A DNA stretch of 64,000 nt from Pseudomonas fluorescens (GTDB lineage Bacteria; Pseudomonadota; Gammaproteobacteria; Pseudomonadales; Pseudomonadaceae): positions 38,656-102,655 of the forward strand of contig NZ_MSDF01000031.1 in NCBI RefSeq assembly GCF_002022275.1, written 5' to 3'. A model generated the notes under the pieces. The model did no database searches. It saw only the letters and a program-made list of their open reading frames with translations, and was not told the origin of the DNA. This document shows positions 43,997-52,568 of this stretch, piece after piece (position 1 is the first letter of the stretch; every line of letters begins with the position of its first letter). The translations under genes were made by a program, and so were the position numbers.

Positions 43997-44686
43997 TCAA
44001 AGCGTGCGCATGATGGCGCGGCGGAAATCGTCAATGTGGTGATGGATCGCGGCAATGGCGGCTGTGCCGTCGCGCTGCTCCACCGCTTGCAGGATTTGCA
44101 GGTGTTCGTCGTAGATGCGTTCGCTGTGGTGGTTTTCCGACAGGGTCAGGTACCAGAAGCGCGCCTGTTTTTCGTGCAGGTTTCGCAGCAGATCGGCCAG
44201 GACCCGGTTGTGGGCGGCGGCCGAAATCGACATATGAAACTGCAGGTCCAGCGCCATCAGCCCGGCCACGTCGTGCTTGGCCAACAGGGCGGGGGTTTGG
44301 TCGAGGATGTCGCGCATGGCCTGGATGTCGGCGTCCTTGGCGCGCTCAACCGCGAGCTTGACGCACAGCTGTTCGTTGCTCACGCGCACTTCAATCATGT
44401 CGAGTACGTCGTTGAGTGACAGGGCGGTCACCATCACGCCCTTGCGCGGCATGATCGTGACCATGCCTTCCACTTCCAGGCGGTGCAGCGCCTGATGGAT
44501 GGGGGTTCGGCCAATGCCCAGCGCGGCAGTCAGTTGCGCCTCATTGATCGCATCGCCAGGGCGGAACTCACAGCTGATGATGCGCTGCTTGATTTGCGCA
44601 TAGGCCAGCTCACGCAGTTGCGCTGCGCTTTTTGTCGGGGCAGCCAAAGGGGAGTGGTTGCCGGAGAAATCGGTGGGTCGGGACAT
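43997..44686 (-). CDS. GntR-family regulator (FadR/FCD subfamily)
   Basis: A 229-residue regulator. The winged helix (about residues 22-85) reads ELAYAQIKQRIISCEFRPGDAINEAQLTAALGIGRTPIHQALHRLEVEGMVTIMPRKGVMV, and the FCD effector domain holds metal-binding His residues (DLQFHMSISAAAHN and HHHIDDFRRAI). A perfect 34-bp palindrome lies directly before it. It probably represses the operon it heads and is relieved by the pathway substrate. Confidence 0.92.
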   Translation of the reverse strand: MSRPTDFSGNHSPLAAPTKSAAQLRELAYAQIKQRIISCEFRPGDAINEAQLTAALGIGRTPIHQALHRLEVEGMVTIMPRKGVMVTALSLNDVLDMIEVRVSNEQLCVKLAVERAKDADIQAMRDILDQTPALLAKHDVAGLMALDLQFHMSISAAAHNRVLADLLRNLHEKQARFWYLTLSENHHSERIYDEHLQILQAVEQRDGTAAIAAIHHHIDDFRRAIMRTL

Positions 44687-44694
44687 ATTGGCTC

Positions 44695-44728
44695 CTGAAA
44701 ATCATCTGATATATCAGATGATTTTCAG
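44695..44728. promoter_or_regulatory. Perfect 34-bp palindrome before the gntR gene
   Basis: Seventeen of seventeen positions are symmetric around 44711.5, with core ATCTGATATATCAGAT. It overlaps the ribosome-binding-site region of gntR, 8 bp before its start codon. It is a likely GntR dimer site for autoregulation. Confidence 0.75.
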
Positions 44729-45119
44729 AGTAAAGCAAGGCGTATGCCATTTCCTCGAAAAACAGCTTGAAGCCACGGCTGGCCAGGCATGTGTGAGTGT
44801 TCGAAGCTGGCGTGCAACAGGCGCAGCCGTGTTACTTGTTACTTTTGTGCCCGGCTTTGGTACCCGAGTGCTCGATGTTTGTGCGGTTCAGGTGCTGATC
44901 AAAAACAGCGCCTGGACAGCCAGTTTTCACAACATTTCACAAGTGCCATTTGCCCCGTTGTCCTGTTGCGCATGAGTAGCTTTGAAGTCAGGTTTGGTCA
45001 GGGATGGCCATGAAGCCTGTCATTTTTCAGTAACCATCATGGCCTTTGCTCTCATTGTCTGCCCGGCATCACCGTCCTGAACGGTCATGGCTGCGGCCTC
45101 GCAATCAAGGAGCACAATC
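44729..45119. other. Intergenic region without a recognised gene
   Basis: About 390 bp upstream of the HrpK-like gene. No coding frame was convincing, and no hrp-box (GGAACC-N16-CCAC) was seen on reading. Confidence 0.5.
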
Positions 45120-48119
45120 ATGTCATCACCGGTCAGTAACACCCCCGAGATCAAGACCGTCACGAAGAGCGATTCCAGCGCCGAATGGGGGGACGCGGTA
45201 GACCGGGCCAAGGCCAAAGACGCCGGCATCGAGTGGCAGCGGCCCAAGGATGACCATCGCTCGGCCGGGGATATCATCGACGACAGCCCGCTGCTGAAAA
45301 ACCTCGGCAACCAGAGCGGCGTCAAAGACAAGTTGCGCGAACGTGTGGGCGATTTCGAGCACGACGCAGACGCCGCCTACCGTGCCAAACAGGTGCTGGA
45401 GCATGTCGAGCGTTTCGACGAAAGTGGCTCACGCCTCGCCGGCAACGACATCGACAACGGACGTGTCGACGGTTTCACCAAGGGCGGCGACGCCAAGCAC
45501 GGCACCGAGGCCGGGCGCCTGCAGGATTTCGGCAAATACGGCTGGGACAATCTCAAGGGCGAACTGCAGCATGCAGACCATGTGAGCCAGGACGAGAGTC
45601 GTCGCGACGCGGCCGACAAGGCTGGCATCGTCTGGGAGCTGCCAGAGGGCGACAAGCGCTCGGCCCAGGACATCATTGATGAAAACCCTCTGCTCAAAAA
45701 TCTCGGCAACCAGAGCGGGGTGAAGGACGCGTTGAAGGAGCAGGTCGGCGATTTCGACAAGGATCCTAACGCGGCCTTCCGTGCCAGCCAGGTGCTCGAC
45801 CGCGTGGTGGGCTACGACGACCAGGGCAAGGCGCTGACCGGCAAGGACGTGGCCAACAGCAGTGTCGACGGTTTCACCAAAAGCGGCGAAGCGCGCCATG
45901 GCACCGAGGCCGGGCGCTTGCAGGACTTTGGCAAACACGGTTTCGAAGCACTGGCCAAGCCGCCGGCCAACAGCGAGATCGGCAGCTACAAGGATTTCCT
46001 CAAGGCCAACCCGGATGCTGACGCAGGCTCCAAACAAGTCGCCCAGTACGGCGCGATTCTTGATGCCAAATACGATTCGATCCGTGGCAAGACCGGCGCC
46101 GACGGGGCCGTTACCGAACAGAACATACAGGACTACCTCAAACAGAATCCGCAGTTGAGCAAGGAGGAGAAAGAGGCGCTGAACTTCTTCGCCCAGCCAG
46201 GCGCGTTCCGCAAACTCGACACGGCCAGCAACAGCATCGGTGACAAACCCGACGGCAAGATCAGCCGCGATGACGTGCAGAACTGGCTGAAAACCTCCGC
46301 GCCCAAAGACGCCCAAACCCTGACCGCCCTGATCACCGATGTGGCCGCCGGCAACGTCACGGGCAAGGTCGACACCAGCAAGCTGGACAAAGACATTTTC
46401 GAGCACCCGGAAAAATACACGGCCGAGCAAAAAGCCGCCGTGCTGCTCGAACTGCAGGAAGCGCAGAAACTGGTAGTCGACGGGGCCAACGCCGGGGTGT
46501 GGAGCAGCGACTACGGCAAGGTCTCGATTGCCAACCGTTCAGGCGCGATCTGGGAGCCGCAAAAGCTGCTGGAGGACATCAACAGCCACATGTCCATCCT
46601 GCAGGATGACAAGGCCACCGCCGACTACATCAAGGACGCGGGCGACAAAGCGGTGAAGACGCTGTTTGAGCAAAACCCCGGCCTGAAGGACGCCGTCACC
46701 AAGACCTACGAAGATCAGGTCAAATCCGGTAAGGCACTGGACGCGGCCTGGGACGCCAACACCAAGGACGGCAAGACCGACCAGCACACCGCGCTGGCCA
46801 CGTTCTACGCCACCGCCACCAGCCTGCAATCGATCCTCGGCATCGACGATGCCAAGGCGATTCAGGGCGCGGTCGCCAAGTCGTCGCACAATGACGATTT
46901 CAAGACCTTCTACAAGGACCAATTGGCCAGCGGCGAGCGCATGCGCGAGCTGCTCAAGAACAACACCCCCGAGCAGGCGGCCTCCGAGTTCAGCCTCGAA
47001 GTGGCGCTCTACAACTCTGCGCTTGACCCCGAGTTCACCGCCCAATACGACAAACAGCTCAACGACAATTTCTCCACCATCGCCCAGGAGAACCTGTTCA
47101 AGGACGCCACCTTTGACAACCTTAAGACCGCCTTCGGCAAGGACGGTGGCGACACGCTGGACGAAGACAAGGTGCGCAAGCTGATCGACCAGATGCGCCA
47201 GGAAAGCCCCGAGTTGCTGCTGAACCAGGACGGCACCGTGGCCACCACCGACCAGGTGCTGGCGGGCTTTCGAGGTAACTGGGACCTGTTGCGCCAGGGC
47301 ACCAAGGCCCTCGACAAAATGGGCAAACTCTCGGACTTTGACCCCAATGGCGGTGCCAAAGGTGCCTACAGCAGCGGTGTGCTGCACGGGGTGAGCGGGC
47401 TGTTCCTGGCCGGTGTCACCATTGCGCGCGGGGCGCAGAGCGGCGGCAAGTTGACCGATCGCAACATCGTCGACATCTCCACCGGTTCCGTGCAGACCGC
47501 CACGGTGCTGATCGAGGGCGGCTCGAAGGGGTATCAGGAGCATCTCGCCAAGTCGATCAAAAACGGCGAACAAACCCTCAAGGACATGAAAGACGGCAAG
47601 GTCATGCTCGACCTGCTCGATGAGGTCAAGGCCAACGTCAAGGACGGCAAGCACGCCCAGGTCGTGGCGAAGAACTTCGAGGAGGCCGCCAAGGGCATCG
47701 GCGGCCTGGCGGGTATCGTTGCCGGGGCCTATGGCATTTTTGACGGGGTCAACGCGTTGCGGCGCGGCGATAAACTCGCCGGCGGCTTCAGCATCACCGC
47801 AGGCTCGCTGGGCGTGCTGGCGGGCAGTGCCTCGGCCGTGGAAGGCGGGCTTGGCTTGCTCGGGGCGAACCTGCCGCGCTTCCTCCCGGGCCTGGCGGCC
47901 ACGGCGGGGGTGCTGGGCTTCCTTGGCGCCGGTGTGGCGATATTGGCCACGCTGATCCCGGGCCTGGTCAAGGAAGGCCAGGCGCAGGCCAAGTCGGACA
48001 AGTTTGGTGATGTACTGGGCGATTCGATCGAGCGCTATGGGATCGACGGGGTTAAAGACGGGTCCATTGCCGATATTCCCACCAAAGACTGGCCGGGCGG
48101 CGAACAGTGGACTTCCTGA
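45120..48119 (+). CDS. HrpK-like large protein (type III translocator/effector family)
   Basis: A 999-residue Asp/Lys-rich protein with no signal peptide. Residues 25-146 and 158-278 are a duplicated module (shared PLLKNLGNQSGVKD, VDGFTK, HGTEAGRLQDFGK; offset 133 residues). Residues 287-560 resemble the HrpK domain (VAQYGAILDAKYDSIRGKTG, ALNFFAQPGAFRKLD). EF-hand-like Asp loops occur at DKPDGKISRDD (375-385) and DGGDTLDED. The last quarter has Gly-rich hydrophobic stretches (about 752-768, 859-880, 888-953) able to enter membranes. HrpK acts as a type III translocator in P. syringae, but no type III genes are in this window. AAGGAG lies 7 bp before the ATG. Confidence 0.72.
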   Translation: MSSPVSNTPEIKTVTKSDSSAEWGDAVDRAKAKDAGIEWQRPKDDHRSAGDIIDDSPLLKNLGNQSGVKDKLRERVGDFEHDADAAYRAKQVLEHVERFDESGSRLAGNDIDNGRVDGFTKGGDAKHGTEAGRLQDFGKYGWDNLKGELQHADHVSQDESRRDAADKAGIVWELPEGDKRSAQDIIDENPLLKNLGNQSGVKDALKEQVGDFDKDPNAAFRASQVLDRVVGYDDQGKALTGKDVANSSVDGFTKSGEARHGTEAGRLQDFGKHGFEALAKPPANSEIGSYKDFLKANPDADAGSKQVAQYGAILDAKYDSIRGKTGADGAVTEQNIQDYLKQNPQLSKEEKEALNFFAQPGAFRKLDTASNSIGDKPDGKISRDDVQNWLKTSAPKDAQTLTALITDVAAGNVTGKVDTSKLDKDIFEHPEKYTAEQKAAVLLELQEAQKLVVDGANAGVWSSDYGKVSIANRSGAIWEPQKLLEDINSHMSILQDDKATADYIKDAGDKAVKTLFEQNPGLKDAVTKTYEDQVKSGKALDAAWDANTKDGKTDQHTALATFYATATSLQSILGIDDAKAIQGAVAKSSHNDDFKTFYKDQLASGERMRELLKNNTPEQAASEFSLEVALYNSALDPEFTAQYDKQLNDNFSTIAQENLFKDATFDNLKTAFGKDGGDTLDEDKVRKLIDQMRQESPELLLNQDGTVATTDQVLAGFRGNWDLLRQGTKALDKMGKLSDFDPNGGAKGAYSSGVLHGVSGLFLAGVTIARGAQSGGKLTDRNIVDISTGSVQTATVLIEGGSKGYQEHLAKSIKNGEQTLKDMKDGKVMLDLLDEVKANVKDGKHAQVVAKNFEEAAKGIGGLAGIVAGAYGIFDGVNALRRGDKLAGGFSITAGSLGVLAGSASAVEGGLGLLGANLPRFLPGLAATAGVLGFLGAGVAILATLIPGLVKEGQAQAKSDKFGDVLGDSIERYGIDGVKDGSIADIPTKDWPGGEQWTS

Positions 48120-48168
48120 TGTCACGCGGTAAACCCGCCGCCACACGTGCCTGAGGCAATCCCCGCAC

Positions 48169-48198
48169 AAAAGCCACTCAATCGAGTGGCTTTTTTTT
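48169..48198 (+). terminator. Intrinsic terminator after the HrpK-like gene
   Basis: Stem AAGCCACTC/GAGTGGCTT with an AATC loop and eight T. Same stem as at 24941 and 40300. Confidence 0.93.
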
Positions 48199-48273
48199 GC
48201 CATGCGTTCGCCGGCGAGCACCTCGCACATTTCATGTGCGTTGATCAGAAAAAGATTGAATAATCACATTAAT

Positions 48274-48289
48274 TGTTACTTTAATAACA
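48274..48289. promoter_or_regulatory. DeoR operator before deoK
   Basis: TGTTACTTTAATAACA, a TGTTA-N6-TAACA palindrome like the E. coli DeoR operator TGTTAGAATTCTAACA. It lies in a 45-bp block (48248-48292) that is 40/45 identical to the block at 59614-59658 before cdd. Confidence 0.8.
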
Positions 48290-48340
48290 AAACAACAACG
48301 TCCTGGTGCCTGCCATGACGTGCACAAGGTAAGAAAACCC

Positions 48341-49261
48341 ATGAACAAGATCGCCGTCATCGGTAGCAACATGGTCGATTTGATCACCTACATCGACCGC
48401 ATGCCTCGTCAAGGTGAAACGCTGGAAGCGCCGGGATTTGCCATGGGCTGCGGCGGCAAAGGCGCCAATCAGGCGGTGGCTGCCGCCAGGCTTGGCACCG
48501 AGGTGTTGATGCTGACGAAAGTGGGTGACGACCTGTTCGCCGACAACACGCTCGCCAACTTTCAGCGCCATGGCATCGACACGCGCTACGTCACCCGTGT
48601 GGCCGGGGTGTCGAGTGGGGTGGCGCCGATTTTTGTGCAGAGCGATTCCCACAACAGCATCCTCATCGTCAAAGGCGCCAATGCGCATTTGCAACCTGCC
48701 GACATCGACGCGGCAGAGGCCGCGCTGCGCGACTGCAGCCTGATCGTGCTGCAGCTGGAAATCGAGCTGGCGACCGTCTATCACGCCATCGAGTTTGCCA
48801 AGCGCCACGGCATCGCGGTGTTGCTCAACCCGGCGCCTGCCGTGGCGGGGCTTAGCCGCGATCATCTGGCGCTGCTGGACTTCTTCATCCCCAACGAAAG
48901 TGAACTGGCGCTGATCACCGGCAAGCCGGTGGACGGCCCCGACAGCGCCTTGATCGCCGCGCGCGAACTCAGCGCGCAAGGCATTCGCCACGTCATCGTC
49001 ACGCTGGGCGAAAACGGCGCGCTGTACGTGGGCGAGGAGGGCGAGTTCCACGTGCCGGGGCGCACGGTGGTTGCGCGCGACACCACCGGCGCCGGCGATG
49101 CGTTCATTGGCTGCTTTGCCCATTACTGGAGCCAGCAAGGCGATATGCGCGCGGCCATGACCCGTGCCGTGGCGTATTCCGCCTGCTCGGTCACCGCACT
49201 AGGCACCCAAAGTTCCTATCCCGACGCCGCCACGTTCGCGCAGTTCTTCAACGACGTCTGA
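48341..49261 (+). CDS. deoK: Deoxyribokinase
   Basis: A 306-residue PfkB/ribokinase-family sugar kinase. It has the Gly-rich GCGGKGANQAVAAARLG (37-53) and the C-terminal DTTGAGDAFIGCF with catalytic Asp253. The N-terminal IGSNMVDLI has Met11 where E. coli ribokinase has its ribose-binding Asn (GSINAD), as in Salmonella DeoK, whose sequence it follows to the GTQSSYP end. It phosphorylates 2-deoxy-D-ribose to deoxyribose-5-phosphate for DeoC. First gene of the deoK-deoP-deoX operon, with a DeoR operator 52 bp upstream. Confidence 0.9.
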   Translation: MNKIAVIGSNMVDLITYIDRMPRQGETLEAPGFAMGCGGKGANQAVAAARLGTEVLMLTKVGDDLFADNTLANFQRHGIDTRYVTRVAGVSSGVAPIFVQSDSHNSILIVKGANAHLQPADIDAAEAALRDCSLIVLQLEIELATVYHAIEFAKRHGIAVLLNPAPAVAGLSRDHLALLDFFIPNESELALITGKPVDGPDSALIAARELSAQGIRHVIVTLGENGALYVGEEGEFHVPGRTVVARDTTGAGDAFIGCFAHYWSQQGDMRAAMTRAVAYSACSVTALGTQSSYPDAATFAQFFNDV

Positions 49262-49282
49262 TCCTTCCCTCGGAGAATAACA

Positions 49283-50614
49283 ATGACAAAAGTCCCGCTC
49301 CAACAGACCCCGGATGGTTTCTACCTCAACCGCACGCCATGGTTCGCCTTCCTGCTGCTGTGCAGTATTTTCGCCCTGTGGGCGGCGGCGGCGAGCATGA
49401 ACGACGTGCTGATCGCACATTTAAAAAAGGCCTTCCTGCTCAGCGATTTTCAGACGGCCTTTGTGCAGTCGGCGTTTTACCTGGGCTATTTTTTCGTGGC
49501 AATTCCAGCGGCCATGGTCGTGCGGCGCTTCGGCTACAAAAGCACGATTCTGACGGGGTTGTTGCTCTATATGCTGGGCTGCGCACTGTTCTTCCCCGCG
49601 GCGTCGACGGCCACTTACGGCATGTTCCTGATGGCGCTGTTTGTGATCGCGTGCGGGCTGTCTTTCCTCGAAACCGCCTGCAATACCTATTCGACCTTGA
49701 TGGGCCCGCGCGAAACCGGCACGCGCCGTTTGAACATCTCCCAGACGTTTCACCCCTTCGGCGCGATGGCCGGGGTGTATGTCGGCAGTTTCGTGATGTT
49801 CAAGGACACCGATGCCACGCGCGAACAACTCACGCAAATGAGCGCCTCCGAGGCGGCGATTCAGCAGTTGGAGATGATCCAGTCAACGCTGCTGCCGTAC
49901 AAATGGATGATCGCCGTACTGGTGCTGATGTTCATCCTGATCGCCATCACCCGGTTCCCTGCGTGCCGGGGCAACGCCAAGGCTGACGTCAAAAAAAGCA
50001 GCCTGGGGCAGAGCCTTTTGCGGCTGTCGAAGAACCCGCGTTTCACCTTTGGTGTGCTGGCGCAGTTTCTGTATGTGGGCGCGCAGGTGGGCGTGTGGAG
50101 TTTCACCATTCGCCTGGCGATGCAGATGGGCGGCATGAATGAGCGCAGCGCCTCGTGGTTCCTGCTCACCACGTTTGCCGCCTACTTCGTCGGCAAGATG
50201 ATTGCCAATCTGTTGATGCGTAAATTGCACCCGGCGCAGGTGCTGGCGATCTACGGGGTGCTGACCATCGTGTTGCTGGCCTACACCATTCTGGTGCCGA
50301 ACATCAGCGCCGTGTATGCCGCCGTGGGGGTGAGCATTTTCCTCGGGCCGTGCTGGCCGACCATCTACGGCCTGACCATTGACGGGCTGGGCGAAGACAC
50401 CGGCGTTGGCGGCTCGCTGCTGGTCATGAGCATTGTCGGCGGAGGGGTGATTCCGGTGTTCCAGGGCCTGTTGTCCGACGCCACCCACGGCAATATGCAA
50501 CTGGCCTACACCGTGCCGTTGCTGTGTTTTGTGGTGATTGTTGCCTATGCCTGGTCGTGCATGCGCCACACCCGCGCCACGCAACTGCAGGCCGACGTGG
50601 CGGTGGCGTCATGA
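49283..50614 (+). CDS. deoP: Deoxyribose permease, FucP-type MFS
   Basis: A 443-residue, 12-helix transporter of the FHS (FucP/NagP) branch, with WFAFLLLCSIFALWAAAASMND at the start, the LETACNTYSTLMGPRETGTRRLNISQTFHPFG motif (key part NTYSTLMGP and QTFHPFG) and GPCWPTIYGLTIDGLG. Proton-coupled uptake of 2-deoxyribose is inferred from its place between deoK and deoX, matching Salmonella deoKPX. Overlaps deoX by ATGA. Confidence 0.88.
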   Translation: MTKVPLQQTPDGFYLNRTPWFAFLLLCSIFALWAAAASMNDVLIAHLKKAFLLSDFQTAFVQSAFYLGYFFVAIPAAMVVRRFGYKSTILTGLLLYMLGCALFFPAASTATYGMFLMALFVIACGLSFLETACNTYSTLMGPRETGTRRLNISQTFHPFGAMAGVYVGSFVMFKDTDATREQLTQMSASEAAIQQLEMIQSTLLPYKWMIAVLVLMFILIAITRFPACRGNAKADVKKSSLGQSLLRLSKNPRFTFGVLAQFLYVGAQVGVWSFTIRLAMQMGGMNERSASWFLLTTFAAYFVGKMIANLLMRKLHPAQVLAIYGVLTIVLLAYTILVPNISAVYAAVGVSIFLGPCWPTIYGLTIDGLGEDTGVGGSLLVMSIVGGGVIPVFQGLLSDATHGNMQLAYTVPLLCFVVIVAYAWSCMRHTRATQLQADVAVAS

Positions 50615-51684
50615 ACGCGCTCACCGTCGCCTTGTCACCCGAGCAGTTCACAGGTGTTGAGACAGTTTTGCTGGAATCCGCCGATTTTCGCGTACTGGCC
50701 TGGACCTACCCCAGTGGTGTGAAAGCCCTCGCGCTGGAGAATGCCCGGGGGCGCGTGGTGGCCTTGCCTTATCAAGGCCAGATGATCTGGTCGGCGCAAT
50801 TTGATGGCTGCGACCTGACCATGCGCAACATGTTCAGCCAGCCCAAGCCAAGCACCACGGTCATCGGCACCTACGGCTGCTTCATGTTTCACGCGGGGCT
50901 GTTGCGCAACGGCTGCCCCGCGCCAGACGACGACCACCCCCTGCACGGCGAAATGCCCTGTGCGCCAATGGACGCGGCGTGGCTGGAGGTCGGCGAAGAC
51001 GTAGCGGGGCCTTACCTGCGGCTGAACGGCAGGTATGAATACGTACAAGGGTTTGGCGACCATTATCAGGCCATGCCGTCGGTGACCCTGCGTCCTGGCT
51101 CGGGCGTGTTTGACATCGGCATGCAAGTGACCAATCTCGCGGGCAAGGCCATGGAGCTGATGTACATGGCGCACATGAACTACGCCTACGTGCCTGACGG
51201 CCGTCTGGTCCAGCCATTGGCCGGGGCTCGGGTGCGTGTTCGCCAAAGCGTGCCTGCCCATGTGCGACCGACGCCCGAGTGGTCGGCGTATATCGCGCAG
51301 TTGAGCGAAGACCCGTCACGGCTGAACACCCTGGACACACCGGCGCTGTACGACCCGGAAATCGTCTGCTTCTTCGAAGACGTGCCCGCAGATGCGGCGG
51401 GAAATACGCATTTTCTACTCGACCATCCCGGTGGTGCCGCGTTTTACACGCGCTATCGGCCAGAACAGTTTTCCCATGCCACCCGCTGGATCCTGCACAA
51501 CGCCGACCAGGGTGTCGCCGCCTTTGTGTTGCCCGCCACCTGCGAGCCCGAAGGCTACCGTGTGGAAAAAGCCAAGGGCAATGTGCGCTCGCTCGCGGCC
51601 GGGCAATGCGCAACGTTCAGTGTCACCACGGGGTATTTATCGGCCGAAGAACGCCGCCAGCTCGGCCGAGAATGGGGCGATTAA
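50611..51684 (+). CDS. deoX: Aldose 1-epimerase-like (DUF4432) protein, DeoX type
   Basis: A 357-residue mutarotase-fold protein of the DUF4432 group. It shows GRVVALPYQGQMIWSAQFDG, GTYGCFMFHAGLLRNGCPAP and HPLHGEMPCAP, with His residues of the sugar pocket. It likely interconverts deoxyribose anomers for the kinase. The fourth-gene position in the deoxyribose operon matches Salmonella deoX. ATG 50611 overlaps the permease stop. Convergent with deoR, 7 bp apart. Confidence 0.82.
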   Translation: MNALTVALSPEQFTGVETVLLESADFRVLAWTYPSGVKALALENARGRVVALPYQGQMIWSAQFDGCDLTMRNMFSQPKPSTTVIGTYGCFMFHAGLLRNGCPAPDDDHPLHGEMPCAPMDAAWLEVGEDVAGPYLRLNGRYEYVQGFGDHYQAMPSVTLRPGSGVFDIGMQVTNLAGKAMELMYMAHMNYAYVPDGRLVQPLAGARVRVRQSVPAHVRPTPEWSAYIAQLSEDPSRLNTLDTPALYDPEIVCFFEDVPADAAGNTHFLLDHPGGAAFYTRYRPEQFSHATRWILHNADQGVAAFVLPATCEPEGYRVEKAKGNVRSLAAGQCATFSVTTGYLSAEERRQLGREWGD

Positions 51685-51691
51685 GGGCAGT

Positions 51692-52456
51692 TCACACCAC
51701 ACATTGCGCGCCGTTCGTGAGGATCAATTCGCGGTAGTGTTTCGGGATTTTCTTGTCGGAAATCACCACGCTGAACTGGTCCAGGGTAGCGAAATGGGCG
51801 GTGCGCACGGCGTCGAACTTGCTGTGGTCGGCCAGCAGCAAGCTGTGCTGGGCCTGGCGCAAGACCTTCTGCTTGACCCCCACTTCATTGAAATTGAAGC
51901 AGGTCACGCCGAAGGTCTCGCTCACCCCGGCGGCCGAGATGAACGCCCAGGTCAGGCGCACGCTGTCGAGGATGCTGCTTTCATCAGCGTGGTCGAACAC
52001 CTGGTTTTTGCGGTGAAAGGTGCCGCCGCACAGCACGATGGTGCAATTGGGTTTTTGCTGCAGCTTGAGCAGCACGTTGAGCGAGTTGCACACGGCGGTG
52101 AATTCCAGCTCGTCAGGAATGAAGTCGATCACATAGGGCACGGTGGTGCCGCAGTCGAAAAACACCGTGTCGCCGCTTTTGATGAACGCCGCTGCAAGCT
52201 TGCCGATTCGGCGTTTTTCTTCAACGTGGCGAGTGCCTTGTTCCGTGACCTTGTAATCGGGCGCGTCACTGGGGTCGTAGGCCAGGGTGATGTGCCCACC
52301 CAAAAGGTGGAAAGTCTGCGGGTAGCGATTCAAGTCGCGGCGCAAGGTCATTTCAGAGACGTCGAGCAACGCGGCCATCTCGCGCAGATGGATCGCTTTC
52401 TGGTCCTGCAAGGCTTGTTGGATCAGTTTGATGCGTTCTGACTGTTTGCTTTCCAC
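51692..52456 (-). CDS. deoR: DeoR-family repressor of deoxyribonucleoside genes
   Basis: A 254-residue DeoR protein. The helix-turn-helix is IHLREMAALLDVSEMTLRRDLNRY and the effector part carries VFFDCGTTVPY, FTAVCNSLNVLL, LCGGTFH and LLADHSKFDAVRTA, all aligned with E. coli DeoR, which binds deoxyribose-5-phosphate. The start is GTG at 52456. It is divergent from deoC, and a TGTTA-N6-TAACA operator lies between the two. It likely represses deoC, deoKPX and cdd-nupC-deoAB. Confidence 0.9.
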   Translation of the reverse strand: MESKQSERIKLIQQALQDQKAIHLREMAALLDVSEMTLRRDLNRYPQTFHLLGGHITLAYDPSDAPDYKVTEQGTRHVEEKRRIGKLAAAFIKSGDTVFFDCGTTVPYVIDFIPDELEFTAVCNSLNVLLKLQQKPNCTIVLCGGTFHRKNQVFDHADESSILDSVRLTWAFISAAGVSETFGVTCFNFNEVGVKQKVLRQAQHSLLLADHSKFDAVRTAHFATLDQFSVVISDKKIPKHYRELILTNGAQCVV

Positions 52457-52490
52457 AGGCGTTCCGATTTGTTGTTAATTAAACATTTGG

Positions 52491-52506
52491 TGTTACTATA
52501 TTAACA
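52491..52506. promoter_or_regulatory. DeoR operator between deoR and deoC
   Basis: TGTTACTATATTAACA, a perfect-arm TGTTA-N6-TAACA site 63 bp before deoC. A related shorter palindrome TGTTAATTAAACA lies at 52473-52485 and may be a second contact. Confidence 0.78.
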
Positions 52507-52568
52507 TGTTCGGGGTGTGGCCTCTAACGTTCGACACCCCTCGCGTCTCTCCACCAGGACTTTACTTT

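Noticed and set aside
44729..45119. hrp box upstream of the HrpK-like gene
   Set aside because: No GGAACC-N15-16-CCAC sequence was found on reading the region.
45429..46430. 333-codon minus-strand frame inside the HrpK-like gene
   Set aside because: It is the antisense shadow of a GC-rich coding frame with no start signal and no family similarity.
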